Shown piece after piece: positions 33,719 to 43,745 of a stretch of DNA of 64,000 nt (positions are counted from its first letter, which is position 1; each line of letters begins with the position of its first letter). The stretch is from positions 156,786,754-156,850,753 of the forward strand of contig NC_085136.1 of the NCBI RefSeq assembly GCF_035046485.1, in the 5' to 3' direction. The DNA is from Aedes albopictus (taxonomy: Eukaryota; Arthropoda; Insecta; Diptera; Culicidae). The notes under the pieces are model-generated. The model was not told the DNA's origin, made no database searches, and worked only from the letters and a program-made list of their open reading frames with translations. Both the position numbers and the translations under genes were made by a program.

Positions 33719-33897
33719 CACCCGTTACTTTTTTGCATGGGTCATTATTTTGCTATAACTCAGTCAACTTTGAACCGATTCTCATGAAATTTTGTACACT
33801 GATAGTACTAATCGTGCCTACAAATTTCATGAGAATCGGATGAAAACTGACTGAGTTATAGCAAAAACCAGACCCGTGCAAAAAAAAGAATCGGGTG
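33719..33897. mobile_element. TA-flanked palindromic MITE
   Basis: The element begins CACCCG and ends CGGGTG, with TA on both sides (33717-33718, 33898-33899). Arms pair over about 55 bases, including ctataactcagtcaac and its inverse gactgagttatag. It lies just upstream of the third visible tektin exon. Confidence 0.7.
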
Positions 33898-33965
33898 TAT
33901 GTCTTTTTGAACTTTCAACATAGTTTTCAAATTTGCATAATTCCTTATTCAATTTTCATTAACAG

Positions 33966-34396
33966 ACACAACAAGAGATATTTGATGTGGAAAAACATAT
34001 CGAGCTACTGCGGAAAGCGGTTAACGACAAATCCAATCCGATGAAAGTGGCTCAAACTCGCTTGGAAGCACGTGCACATCGCCCTGGCATTGAAATGTGC
34101 CGGTAAGTTGTTGATTTTATTGTTTCTGCGGAAAAAAAAAGTTCAATCATCACCTTTTTTGTTCCAGCGATAATGCCCATCTACGTTTGGTGGAGGAAGT
34201 GTGCACAATTCAAGACTCGGTTTCCACATTGCATCGCAAGTTGCAGGAGGCAGAAGCTCAACACCAGCAGCTGCTGAAAACGAAATCGCAGTTGGAGAAT
34301 AACCTTAAGCTCAAGGTTGATGCCCTGTTCATTGATCGCGAAAAATGCATGGGCCTGCGTCGTTCGTTCCCCGTTAACAATACCATTAAATATTGA
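33966..34396 (+). CDS. TEKT3: Tektin-3-like protein, last two exons (C-terminal third)
   Basis: Exon 33966-34102 follows acceptor ttaacag and encodes TQQEIFDVEKHIELLRKAVN and onward through KVAQTRLEARAHRPGIEMC, with donor gtaagttg. Exon 34168-34396 follows ttccag, completes the Arg codon, reads DNAHLRLVEEV to FIDREKCMGLRRSFPVN, and stops at TGA 34394-34396. RPGIEMCRD is the tektin signature nonapeptide (family consensus RPNVELCRD), here split by an intron. The end FIDREKCMGLRRS matches tektin-3. The four visible exons join in phase to 215 residues, about half of a tektin. Upf2 converges from the right. Confidence 0.93.
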
Positions 34397-34402
34397 AAAA
34401 CA

Positions 34403-34408
34403 TTTATT
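34403..34408 (-). promoter_or_regulatory. Candidate polyadenylation signal for Upf2
   Basis: AATAAA on the minus strand, 212 bases past the Upf2 stop. If used, Upf2 mRNA ends at or just inside the last tektin coding exon. Confidence 0.5.
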
Positions 34409-34500
34409 ACAATAGTAAACGGATTACTTTCGCTACTTCCATTAATCATTCTAAATGTAAGAAACCGATTATTGTTACTCGATGTATTAGATGCAATAGA

Positions 34501-34506
34501 AATAAA
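34501..34506 (+). promoter_or_regulatory. Candidate polyadenylation signal for the tektin gene
   Basis: AATAAA on the plus strand, 105 bases past the tektin stop. With the minus-strand signal at 34403-34408 it predicts overlapping 3' ends of the two convergent genes. Confidence 0.55.
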
Positions 34507-34619
34507 ATTTGCTTGCTCATAAAGGATTTCGGACACAACGACACGCTCAAGCCTTAGTTAGGATGTTTTCACTCGTTTAATGACTACGACTAACAATCCG
34601 AATGCACAGAAAGCTAAGC

Positions 34620-36508
34620 TTAATGGAAAATTGCATCAACATCTGGGACACCCTTGGGATGTTTGAATTTGGGTGGCTTTTGTATTCGTATTTTGGTACT
34701 TGCCGGTGTTCGTTGACTTTGGAGCAGCGATTCTTGGTAGTCTTCCTCTTCTAGCCGTTCGGTGATATTCAGCGTTAGTCGCTTAACGCTATCGTTCTCT
34801 TCCTTCATTTTCTGCTCTTGATCTTTCACGTATATTGCCAGTTGACTGTCCGATGGCGCTTCGAAGGATTTGTACTGCTGTTGCTTGCCTTTACCTCTAA
34901 CCATTAGTACAAACGGAACAGAGTCTGACTTCTCCTTGTTTTCCTGAAATAAAAATAATAATAAAAATTAACAACTGCATGTTTGTCTACAACCCTGCTA
35001 AACATTCGCATTTCCTACCAAGCTTCGGACGGCAAGATGGCAAGGCGTTGTCCATAAAATACGTAGACTTATTTTCAACTCAGACATACAAGAATTTAAG
35101 CGTAAACCATTACGATATCATTACCTGCAATTGCTCGTACGTCTTCTTCGCTCCGCTGCTTCTCATTGTAATCGGCACCGGAATATCTTTGATGTTGAGC
35201 TTCACTGGTTCCTTCAAGCGCTCCAGAAAACTGTCCGTTGCCATCCGTTCGAATTCCTTCTCAAACTCCAAATCTTCTACAGTTTTTTCTACTGGCATCG
35301 GTTTAAGCAGTGTATCAAGGTCATGATTCAGATCCCCTTCGTCATCGTCCTCATCATCAACCATATCGTCATCCATGCCATCGTCGTCTTCGCCTCTTTG
35401 AATGCGCGGATTCTCGTCGTCGTCTTCCGAATCTCCAAATGCTTCCGACGTGCAATCTTCCGTAACCGTGTCATCCTTGTCGGTATCGTTCTCTTGGATC
35501 GTTTTAAGACTGCGTTCGTCGTCATCTCGGGGGCTGAACAGTTGGGGATATACTTTCTTGGCTATATTCTCTATAGCTTCCTTGGAGGCATCATAGCTGG
35601 TCAAGAGCTTTAATTTCGGCCGCAAATTTTTAAAACATTCCTGAAAGTTGGACAGTAATAAAAGAAAAGTTCATTAGGATTAAAAATGTATTTTTTCATT
35701 GGATAAAGCCAACCGTACCTTATACATATGGTCAACCAGGATAGGAAAGAGGTCCTTATTCGTATCGCTCGTAAAAATCGGATCTGACTTTTTGAACCAA
35801 TAGTAGTTTTGAAAGAATATCAAAAAGTAGTCCAACCCCTTACGGCTAGTTGCACTAGTGAAGTATTGTCCGCAGGTATCCAGCAGAACACAAACCAGCT
35901 TGAGCCGAAACAAACTCCCCGGGGGATCCACCTCCGAAGGCGTGTCGTGACTGGAACTGACACCGAGCGATATGATCGAGTAAAGCGTGTTCAGAACGTT
36001 CTTCGATTCCACCAATCGATAGTTATACAGCTCCCCTAGATACTTGGCCATCGCAATCCTCCGCTGGGCAAGTTTGGTGTCGTGAATTTCCAACCCAGCT
36101 CGGATGTCTTCGAATACGGCGTCGATTACTTTGACGACGGCTTTCTCCTGATAGGAGCTCAACCCGGACACCAAATCGGCCAAGCTCCGTATTAAATGGT
36201 ACCGGATGCTGTACGCCTTGGAAAGACATTTGACTGCGTAGTCGTGGATATCACGATCCTCCCAATCTAAGCGTCGTAGCAGTTTTATCATCTTATCAAC
36301 GTTGGACTTGTTTAGCTCTTCGAAGATTAAATGCCGAATGTAGGTGTGGAATAGTGGGCGTACTTTTCGCTGGATACGCATTCCTTCCGGTTGTTTGACG
36401 AGATAGTAAGCCGTATCCACCTGTTGTGCGTGTCGACTGTCCATCGTGGTGTTGGTTTTGAGGCGCATCATTTGCTCGAGATACACATTAGTACGAAGGC
36501 GGCTGTCT
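34620..36508 (-). CDS. Upf2: Upf2, coding exons 2-4 (third MIF4G domain to C-terminus)
   Basis: UPF2 bridges UPF1 and UPF3 in nonsense-mediated mRNA decay, in the cytoplasm. Exon 35719-36508 follows ttttacag and encodes SRLRTNVYLEQMMRLK, the end of MIF4G-2, then MIF4G-3 (KVRPLFHTYIRHLIFEELNK to YLGELYNYRLVESK). Exon 35125-35640 carries an acidic Asp/Glu stretch (EDDDGMDDDMVDDEDDDEG) typical of UPF2, then LKEPVKLNIKDIPVPI. Exon 34620-34943 gives VPFVLMVRGKGKQQQYKSF and ends RIQKPPKFKHPKGVPDVDAI before the stop. The last part is the UPF1-binding region. Splice sites are GT-AG and phases agree with exon 1 at 47701-49496. The total of 1141 residues is somewhat short of the roughly 1240-1270 of fly and human. 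Confidence 0.95.
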
Positions 36509-36552
36509 CTGTAAAATACAAATATAAAATAAAAAAAAATATATATAAAAAC

Positions 36553-36749
36553 TGTTAACGTATTAGATTTCAAAAGTCCATTTGTTCTAGTGTAGATCAA
36601 ACCACAAACGCACATGCAATTTTCAATCAGTGTATGAAAGAGAAGAAATAAATCAGTTCATTGTTCAGAAGCTCACGCGTGCGGTCGACTTTTATTTCGC
36701 TTGCGCTGAGCCCTGTTCGGTCTATACAGTCCACTCTCTTGGAGCTACA
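36553..36749 (+). repeat. 5' LTR of BEL-C
   Basis: The 197-bp repeat contains an aataaatc word near 36647, a likely polyadenylation signal within the LTR. It starts TG and ends CA. Confidence 0.93.
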
Positions 36750-36754
36750 TTTTT

Positions 36755-36769
36755 TGGTCCATTCGAGCC
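36755..36769 (+). promoter_or_regulatory. Candidate tRNA primer-binding site of BEL-C
   Basis: tggtccattcgagcc begins with the TGG that pairs with the CCA end of a tRNA, five bases after the LTR. Its complement contains a ctcgaat T-loop-like word. The specific tRNA cannot be named from this. Confidence 0.5.
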
Positions 36770-36948
36770 GAATGTGTGGCTGAAATCGGAAAAATCGAAC
36801 TGATCGCGTTTCCTAGCGTGGAAATAGCGAAATCGCGATGTGAAAATAGTGTTTTTTCGGACGATTCGAGAAGTGAAAAAGAACGCCATCGCATTGGCGT
36901 ACTCGTTTGATCGTGTCTCTGAGCGAAGAGTGCGAACGCGAAAACAAA

Positions 36949-39900
36949 ATGGCGCTAACACATACCCCGAAAGGCGCCAAGAAGAAAGGAAAAAATATGG
37001 CGGATGGTGTGAACATCGCCGACGGGAATGAAGACGATCCGTCGCGAGTGCTTTCCGTTAGCGAGCAGCTGTACCAACAGAAGTTGCGGGATGCAGCCCG
37101 CGAGAAAAAAGAAGAATTTGATGTGCTACTAAAGAAGAAAGAAACTGTGGCGAGAAAGTTAACCCGAGTTGAGGTCGCGTTGGGTAGGCCGGAGGCTGCA
37201 GACAAGCACTATTTGCAGCTGCAGTTGAAAATGTGTGACGGTTGTTACGGGGAATACAGTGACCTACAGAATCGCATATATGACCTAAACACCAGTGAAG
37301 ATGTGCGGTGCGCGGAAGAAATGCGATTTATCGAATTCGAAGAACTGTACAGTGCGCTCTACGTACAGATAACGAAGAAAATTGAAGCGTTGTCAGTGAA
37401 AGATGTGATGGAACCAGTGGTGCCGCAACCAGTTCATAACCACCCGTATGTTCCGCCTTTGAAGGCGCCGTTGCCGACATTTGACGGCAACTTCGAGAAC
37501 TGGTTCGCGTTTAAAAACATGTTCCAAAATGTGATGGCACGCTACGACACCGAATCCCCGGCCATCAAGTTGTACCATTTGCGGAATTCCTTGGTTGGTG
37601 CAGCGGCCGGTGTGATAGACCAGGACATCATAAACAATAACGACTATGATGCTGCCTGGGAAACGCTTCAGGAGCGTTTCGAAGATAGACAAGTGATCGT
37701 TGACAAGCATATCGACGCGATGTTCAACATTCCGGCCATGACCAAGGAAAGCGCAGCCGGACTCCGGAAGCTTATCGACACAGTTTCGAAGAATGTCGAT
37801 GCTCTAAAGAATCTGGAGCTGCCAGTTGAAGGATTGGGCGAAATGATGCTCCTGAACGTGCTGGTGAAAAAATTCGACCTGGAGACCCGCAAGGCGTGGG
37901 GTTTGGACCAGAAGGACAACGAATTGGCAGATTTCAAGTCGACGATGGATTTTCTAAAAGAAAGGTGTAAAGTGTATGAGAAGATCAGCCGTAGTAGCAA
38001 GGCTACAGCGGAAGTGGTGAAGCAAGTGCGTCCCGCTGGAAAAACGGACTCGAAAGTGCATAGCCTTGTTACTACAAATGGAAAGTGTACGCACTGTAAG
38101 GGAGACCATGAAATATGGAAGTGTGAAGTGTTCAAAAATGCGAATCTGAGTGAAAAGTACAATTCACTACGCAAGAGTGGTTCCTGTTTCAATTGTATGG
38201 AAAAGGGACACATGACGGGAAAGTGCAAGTCGGAGCGATCGTGCAAGCAGTGTGGCAAACGTCATCACACGTCACTGCATCCTACCGAATCGCATTCCGA
38301 GGATTCATCGTTGCAGCAATCGAACGTCGCATCCAGAACCAATGCACCGAAACCATCGGCTGAAGTCGGTGGTCCTACGACAAACCCAACGACGAGCGGA
38401 TCGGTCCTCTGCTCGAACGTCGAAGCTGACCAGGACACGTTGCTGGCCACTGCAATCGCATTCGTTCAGGGTGCTGGAAAACGGAAGATGGAATGCCGGG
38501 CAGTATTGGATTCTGCTTCGCATAAGCACTTCATTACGGAAGCGATGGTGGCCAAACTGGGATTGAAACGGAAGAAGGCCAACTATACGATCATCGGAAT
38601 CGGCGGCAACCAGATCGCCATTCAGCACAAGGTGCATGCGAGGATCAAATCCAAAGTGAGTGAATATGAGTCACCGTGTCTGGAGTTCTTGGTCGTCAAG
38701 AAAATCACGGGTGACCTACCGATGCAGCAGTTCGAGACGGCCCAGCTGAATATTCCGAAAGACATCCAGCTTGCAGATCCTGGATTCAACGTACCCGGTC
38801 AGGTAGACGTCCTGATCGGATCGGGTTTGTTCTTCAAACTCATCAAGCACGGACAGTTGCAGTTGGCAGACCATTTGCCCGCTGTGCAGGAAACATCACT
38901 TGGTTGGATCGTGAGTGGCTTGATTCCAACCAATCAGTTCGGCGTCGGTGGGACGCTCTGTACGATGGTAACCGAGGACGACGTCGGTAAGTTACTTGAA
39001 CGTTTTTGGTATTTTGATTCGTATGACGAAACAATTGCTCCGGAGCATTCTTCCGAGGATGCTTGCATCAGTCATTTCCTCGAAACACATCGGCGTGACG
39101 AAGACGGAAGATTCGTCGTTCGGCTACCCTTCAACGAGGCGAAGGGGCAGCTGGGCGATACCGAAACCATGGCGCGGAAACGGTTCTACGCGGTTGAACG
39201 AAGACTGGATAAGGATCCGGATCTGAAACGACAATATGTTGATTTTATGAAGGAGTATGCAGATCTAGGCCACATGGTAGAAATAACACCCCCTCCGAAT
39301 GAAGATCCTACGATGGTGTTCTATTTGCCACATCATTGTGTGTTGAAGCCGACTAGTTCAACCACAAAGCTGCGTGTGGTATTTGACGGTTCAGCGGAAT
39401 CGTCGACAGGAGTGTCCGTCAATCAAACCCAAATGGTTGGCCCGACAGTACAGAATGACTTGGTGTCCATTCATCTGAAGTTTCGAACGTTCCAGTATGC
39501 GATCAGTGCGGATATTCCAAAAATGTATCGGCAGGTCCGGATCGACGATGACTTCTTGCGCGTATTTTGGAGAAGCAATCACGATGAACCATTGAAGGTC
39601 TATGCGCTGAAAACCGTGACGTATGGCCTAGCATCCTCTCCGTTCCTGGCAACCATGGCGCTGAGACAACTGGCTGAAGAAGAGGAACATCGATATCCGC
39701 TGGCAGCAAAAACCGTGAAGAAATCCTGCTATATTGACGATATGCTGTCTGGCGCAAATTCTTTCGAGGAAGCTGTGGAGTTGCTGAGACAGGTGACCGG
39801 CTTGCTGAACGACGGTGGGTTCGACATACACAAGGTGTGCTCGAATTCAAAGGAGCTGTTGGAATTGGTCCCCGAAGACAAACGAGAAAGGCTTGGAGTA

Positions 39901-42327
39901 ATTGACGACGCTGCTATCAACGGCTTGCTGAAAACGCTCGGACTCGTGTGGAATCCGGATAGTGACGTATTCACCTTCCGAATAGCAGAAGTACTCCCGT
40001 CGGCACAGTTAACTAAGCGAGTGATTTTGAGCGAAATTTCCAGGATTTTCGACCCGCTGGGTTTCCTTGGGCCAGTGTTGACAACAGCCAAATTAATTAT
40101 GCGGGAACTATGGCTTCTTGAACTCCATTGGGACGATGTTCTGCCGCAGGAATTTGTGGAGCTTTGGACGGATTTTCGCGAGCGACTTCAAACATTGAAC
40201 GGGTTGGAGATTCCACGCTGCGTGCTGAGTCGGGATTACATTCGCGTCGAATTACATGGATTCTCCGACGCGTCCGATTTGGCATACGGGGCTTGCCTAT
40301 ACACTAGGTCGGTGTTCCGGGACGGAAAAGCTGAAATGAGATTGGTTTGCAGTAAATCAAGAATATTACCGAAGAAGCAAGGAACGAAAAAGGAAGTTAC
40401 AACGCCACGTGGGGAGCTTCAAGCAGCTCTTCTGTTGTCACGTCTTGCTGTGAAGTTGATTGGAGCTATGGAGATTCAATTCGAGTCCGTGGTTTTGTGG
40501 AGCGATTCACAGATAGTACTCTGTTGGATCAAGAAATCTCCGGATTTGCTGAAGATCTACGTTGGGAATCGAGTGAAGGAAATCCAGTTGCTGACCAACG
40601 AGTTCGACTGGCGATACATCCCATCGAAGATGAACCCTGCCGATCTGATTTCGAGAGGGCTTCAACCGAACCAACTGCGAGGACACGAAACTTGGTGGAC
40701 CGGTCCGGAATGCTTGAAGAAAGTGAATTGCGAAATTGACGATCCTCCACCGATTCAGGAAGCTGTTATCCCAGAGCTGCGAGGAGTTGCTCTCTTCAAC
40801 ACGAACGCTCGCCAACGAATGAAAATATTTGACAGCGTCAGTCGGTTTCCCATCATGCAGAGATCCATGGCCTACGTGATTCGTTTCACGGACTACATAA
40901 GGAGCGGAAGGCGGCAACTTACGAAAGGGTTGCCTACAGCTGATGAAATGAGGCGTGCATTGTTGCTGATTGTGCGGCTGACTCAGAAGGAATGTTTCGA
41001 CGACGAAATCCGTGCATTGAAGGAGGAGAAAGATTTCAAGTATCCACTAAAATGCTTGAACCCTTTCATCGACGAAAACGACGATACACTACGTGTGGGC
41101 GGTCGAATTCGACACGCTCAGATTCCGTATGGCAGTAAGCACCAGTTTCTGTTACCCTCTAGACATCCAGTGACTGTGGCAATAGTTCGTCATCTGCATA
41201 AAACCAACATGCACGTTGGACAGCGAGCCTTGCTTGCTGTGGTGAGACAACAATTCTGGCCTCTTCGAGCGAAAAATGTGATTCGAGATGTGATCCACAA
41301 GTGCACCCCCTGCTACCGTGCCAACCCGAAACGAGCTACTCAGCTGATGGGGGATCTTCCGGAGTATAGGGTGCAAGCTGCGTACCCATTTGCCAATGTA
41401 GGAATAGATTTCGCCGGGCCATTTACACTGCGAGCGGCTGTGTCTACGAGGAAGAGTGTGATGACCAAGGGGTACGTATGCGTTTTCGTGTGTATGGCCA
41501 CACGGGCTATGCATTTGGAAGCAGTATCGAATCTTTCGACGGATGCATTCTTGGGCGCTCTTCAACGATTCGTGAGCCGGAGAGGTCTACCCAATAAGAT
41601 CTTTTCGGACAATGCCACCAATTTCGTTGGTGCCAATAATGAGTTAGCGAGACTTGCCGATCTGTTCAACACCGAGATGCACCAGAAGAAATTGAATGGA
41701 TTTTGTGTTCAGCGAAACATCGAGTGGTCCTTCATTCCTCCCCGTAGTCCCCACTTCGGGGGAATATGGGAGGCCGGGGTGAAATCGGCTAAATTCCACC
41801 TGCGACCAATTTTAGCGGATCACAAACTGTCATATGAAGAGCTGGCGACGGTATTGGCGCAAATTGAAGCTACATTGAATTCGCGCCCTTTGGTTCCATC
41901 CTCCGACGATCCGAATGATCTGACTGCGATCACGCCGGCTCATTTTTTGATCGGCAGGGAGTTCCAAGCGGTACTCGAACCATCGTATGACCACGTCAAA
42001 CCCGGAAGGCTGTCCCGATGGCAGGTACTACAGGATCTCAAGCAGAAGTATTGGCGGACCTGGTCAACAGATTTCCTCCAAGAGCTTCAACGTCGTCAAC
42101 GAGATTTCAAGACAACTAAGTTCAAGGTGGGCGCATTGGTGCTCATAGCAGACGACAATCTCCCTCCACTCCAATGGAACCTTGCGCGTGTTGAGGAGTT
42201 GCATCCTGGTAAGGACGGCCACGTGCGAGTGGTAACTTTGAAGACCAAGGATTCGATCATCAAACGGGCGGTCAAGTACCTGTGCTTGCTGCCAATGGAC
42301 GAAGAGGAGCCTTCACCTGAAATTTGA
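36949..42327 (+). CDS. BEL-C gag-pol polyprotein, 1792 residues, uninterrupted
   Basis: The start is the first ATG in frame (MALTHTPKGAKKK); the frame is open 42 bases further upstream without an ATG. The gag core LPTFDGNFENWFAFKNMF is near residue 180. Three zinc-knuckle-like motifs lie near 380-440 (CTHCKGDHEIWKC, CFNCMEKGHMTGKC, CKQCGKRHH). The aspartic protease LDSASHKHFI is near 519 and reverse transcriptase YIDDMLSG near 927. RNase H has HGFSDASDLAYGACL and WSDSQIVLCWI. The integrase HHCC starts at HVGQRALL near 1421; the core Asp is in VGIDFAGPF (about 1483), the second Asp in FSDNATNFVG (about 1551) and Glu in GGIWEAGVK (about 1603). All catalytic residues are present. Unlike BEL-A and BEL-B it has no PHD finger, so it belongs to a different lineage. 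Confidence 0.95.
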   Translation: MALTHTPKGAKKKGKNMADGVNIADGNEDDPSRVLSVSEQLYQQKLRDAAREKKEEFDVLLKKKETVARKLTRVEVALGRPEAADKHYLQLQLKMCDGCYGEYSDLQNRIYDLNTSEDVRCAEEMRFIEFEELYSALYVQITKKIEALSVKDVMEPVVPQPVHNHPYVPPLKAPLPTFDGNFENWFAFKNMFQNVMARYDTESPAIKLYHLRNSLVGAAAGVIDQDIINNNDYDAAWETLQERFEDRQVIVDKHIDAMFNIPAMTKESAAGLRKLIDTVSKNVDALKNLELPVEGLGEMMLLNVLVKKFDLETRKAWGLDQKDNELADFKSTMDFLKERCKVYEKISRSSKATAEVVKQVRPAGKTDSKVHSLVTTNGKCTHCKGDHEIWKCEVFKNANLSEKYNSLRKSGSCFNCMEKGHMTGKCKSERSCKQCGKRHHTSLHPTESHSEDSSLQQSNVASRTNAPKPSAEVGGPTTNPTTSGSVLCSNVEADQDTLLATAIAFVQGAGKRKMECRAVLDSASHKHFITEAMVAKLGLKRKKANYTIIGIGGNQIAIQHKVHARIKSKVSEYESPCLEFLVVKKITGDLPMQQFETAQLNIPKDIQLADPGFNVPGQVDVLIGSGLFFKLIKHGQLQLADHLPAVQETSLGWIVSGLIPTNQFGVGGTLCTMVTEDDVGKLLERFWYFDSYDETIAPEHSSEDACISHFLETHRRDEDGRFVVRLPFNEAKGQLGDTETMARKRFYAVERRLDKDPDLKRQYVDFMKEYADLGHMVEITPPPNEDPTMVFYLPHHCVLKPTSSTTKLRVVFDGSAESSTGVSVNQTQMVGPTVQNDLVSIHLKFRTFQYAISADIPKMYRQVRIDDDFLRVFWRSNHDEPLKVYALKTVTYGLASSPFLATMALRQLAEEEEHRYPLAAKTVKKSCYIDDMLSGANSFEEAVELLRQVTGLLNDGGFDIHKVCSNSKELLELVPEDKRERLGVIDDAAINGLLKTLGLVWNPDSDVFTFRIAEVLPSAQLTKRVILSEISRIFDPLGFLGPVLTTAKLIMRELWLLELHWDDVLPQEFVELWTDFRERLQTLNGLEIPRCVLSRDYIRVELHGFSDASDLAYGACLYTRSVFRDGKAEMRLVCSKSRILPKKQGTKKEVTTPRGELQAALLLSRLAVKLIGAMEIQFESVVLWSDSQIVLCWIKKSPDLLKIYVGNRVKEIQLLTNEFDWRYIPSKMNPADLISRGLQPNQLRGHETWWTGPECLKKVNCEIDDPPPIQEAVIPELRGVALFNTNARQRMKIFDSVSRFPIMQRSMAYVIRFTDYIRSGRRQLTKGLPTADEMRRALLLIVRLTQKECFDDEIRALKEEKDFKYPLKCLNPFIDENDDTLRVGGRIRHAQIPYGSKHQFLLPSRHPVTVAIVRHLHKTNMHVGQRALLAVVRQQFWPLRAKNVIRDVIHKCTPCYRANPKRATQLMGDLPEYRVQAAYPFANVGIDFAGPFTLRAAVSTRKSVMTKGYVCVFVCMATRAMHLEAVSNLSTDAFLGALQRFVSRRGLPNKIFSDNATNFVGANNELARLADLFNTEMHQKKLNGFCVQRNIEWSFIPPRSPHFGGIWEAGVKSAKFHLRPILADHKLSYEELATVLAQIEATLNSRPLVPSSDDPNDLTAITPAHFLIGREFQAVLEPSYDHVKPGRLSRWQVLQDLKQKYWRTWSTDFLQELQRRQRDFKTTKFKVGALVLIADDNLPPLQWNLARVEELHPGKDGHVRVVTLKTKDSIIKRAVKYLCLLPMDEEEPSPEI

Positions 42328-42355
42328 AATGCGGCCATTTCAAAGGCCGGGAAGA

Positions 42356-42552
42356 TGTTAACGTATTAGATTTCAAAAGTCCATTTGTTCTAGTGTAGAT
42401 CAAACCACAAACGCACATGCAATTTTCAATCAGTGTATGAAAGAGAAGAAATAAATCAGTTCATTGTTCAGAAGCTCACGCGTGCGGTCGACTTTTATTT
42501 CGCTTGCGCTGAGCCCTGTTCGGTCTATACAGTCCACTCTCTTGGAGCTACA
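42356..42552 (+). repeat. 3' LTR of BEL-C
   Basis: Identical by eye to 36553-36749. It follows the tract aaaggccgggaaga and is followed by the direct repeat AAAAC. Confidence 0.94.
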
Positions 42553-42599
42553 AAAACATTAACGCGCCTAGTACAAAAGCAGGACAACAAAATAAATAG

Positions 42600-43410
42600 T
42601 AATAATAATAATCAGAACATTAGGGATAGTGGCAGAGCTGTACACCAGCCTGAAACGCGAAGCAGCAAAGTACGGACTGGTGGTGAATGCATCGACCGAA
42701 TCCGTCTAGAAAGCAATGTCGTAATGTCACGACATGTTGATACTGTCGAGGTGAAGCAATGTGTCTGCCTTACCCGACGTCTCCACTAGACAGAAATGTC
42801 TTGCCATTTTGCTGGACAGATGTGTCATGTCAGAAATATTCTCTCGCTGTTTGCATGGAAAGCAGCGGTGTTGATCATTTCTGTTACGTTTTCTCTTTCT
42901 GGCAGCAAAATGGCAAGACATTTCTGTCTAGTGGAGACGTGGGGTTAGATCCTTACTGACGGCTAACAACAATGTTAGTCGTGAAATACGAACGCTCATC
43001 AATAGTGGAAGTCGTGCCCTTTACGGGCTTCAGAAGAAACTGCGGCCTAAAAAGATTCACCCCGCATCAAATGCACCATAAGACAGGTGGATTTCCACGG
43101 ACATCAGACATGGTGCCATGCTCAAAGAATACCTGCAATAAATCGGAGTTTTCGATGCTAAGGACGACCTCCAGTAATGTGCAGGAGAACGTCATCGAGT
43201 ATGGAGTATGGCTCGAATAACTAGAAAATGTGGTACAAAGCGTAAGGTTTGCCAAACGTATCGCACCGCCTTTCACCCCGCTACCCCGCTCGTTCTCCAC
43301 ATAGATATCACCGTTGTTTATTCTGCCATGTCGAGGACCCTGCACTTCGTCAGCAATACCTTGATGAGGAGACTCAAAGGATACAGGAAAATTACAGGCA
43401 GGGTTACAGA
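42600..43410 (+). pseudogene. Decayed LINE reverse-transcriptase fragment
   Basis: Frame pieces read AELYTSLKREAAKYGLVVNA near 42632, a thumb-domain word of LINE reverse transcriptases (F-x-x-L-K-x-E-A-x-x-x-G-L-x-x-N). After a MITE insertion follow NNVSREIRTLINSGSRALYG-like words near 42969, then degenerate 3' sequence. The arrangement resembles RTE-type reverse transcriptase C-termini, but the assignment is weak. Many stops and shifts make it non-functional. Confidence 0.6.
42777..42940. mobile_element. MITE with perfect 38-bp inverted ends, inside the LINE fragment
   Basis: The left arm acgtctccactagacagaaa then tgtcttgccattttgctg and the right arm cagcaaaatggcaagaca then tttctgtctagtggagacgt are exact complements (42777-42814, 42903-42940). 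The pristine arms suggest recent transposition. The loop of 88 bases has no coding content. Confidence 0.85.
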
Positions 43411-43745
43411 ATAGGGACTAGAGTGGGTCAACGTTGTATGGAGAAACTTTAAATTTGATCGTACCAACCCGGAACAAAGTTTTTTCGATCTATATAAGCG
43501 TCCAAAACAACTGTGCAAAATTTGGGAGCGATTGGTTGCGTCCCCGTATTCCGCATTGAGATTGAAATTTGTATGGAAGTTAGTGTGAGAAAACGTACGT
43601 TTTTGCATTTTACTCATAAGATGAATTCTTTTGTCTAATACCATATAACTAATGACGTTAAAGTATAGCCTAGGATATGCCGAAAAACTTTGCCGAAGAC
43701 CGCAAAAAGATCAGTCGCTTTTGAAAAAAGTTATTCGCCTGGTAA

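Larger units (their letters stand above)
36553..42552 (+). mobile_element. BEL/Pao LTR retrotransposon C (full length, apparently intact)
   Basis: The 197-bp LTRs at 36553-36749 and 42356-42552 are identical by eye and run TGTTAACG to GAGCTACA. The target duplication is AAAAC (36548-36552, 42553-42557). A TGG-led candidate primer site (tggtccattcgagcc, 36755) lies 5 bases after the 5' LTR, and the tract aaaggccgggaaga precedes the 3' LTR. One uninterrupted gag-pol frame fills the 6.0-kb element. Identical LTRs and an open frame point to very recent insertion. It sits in the Upf2 intron between coding exons 1 and 2, in antisense orientation to Upf2. Confidence 0.96.

Noticed and set aside
35131..35613. 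160-codon plus-strand frame opposite Upf2 exon 3
   Set aside because: It is a shadow of the acidic Upf2 exon; no domain, and exon phases support the minus strand.
42350..42552. The BEL-C LTR as a distinct host promoter or exon
   Set aside because: It is an exact copy of 36553-36749 and the target duplication shows it is the 3' LTR.
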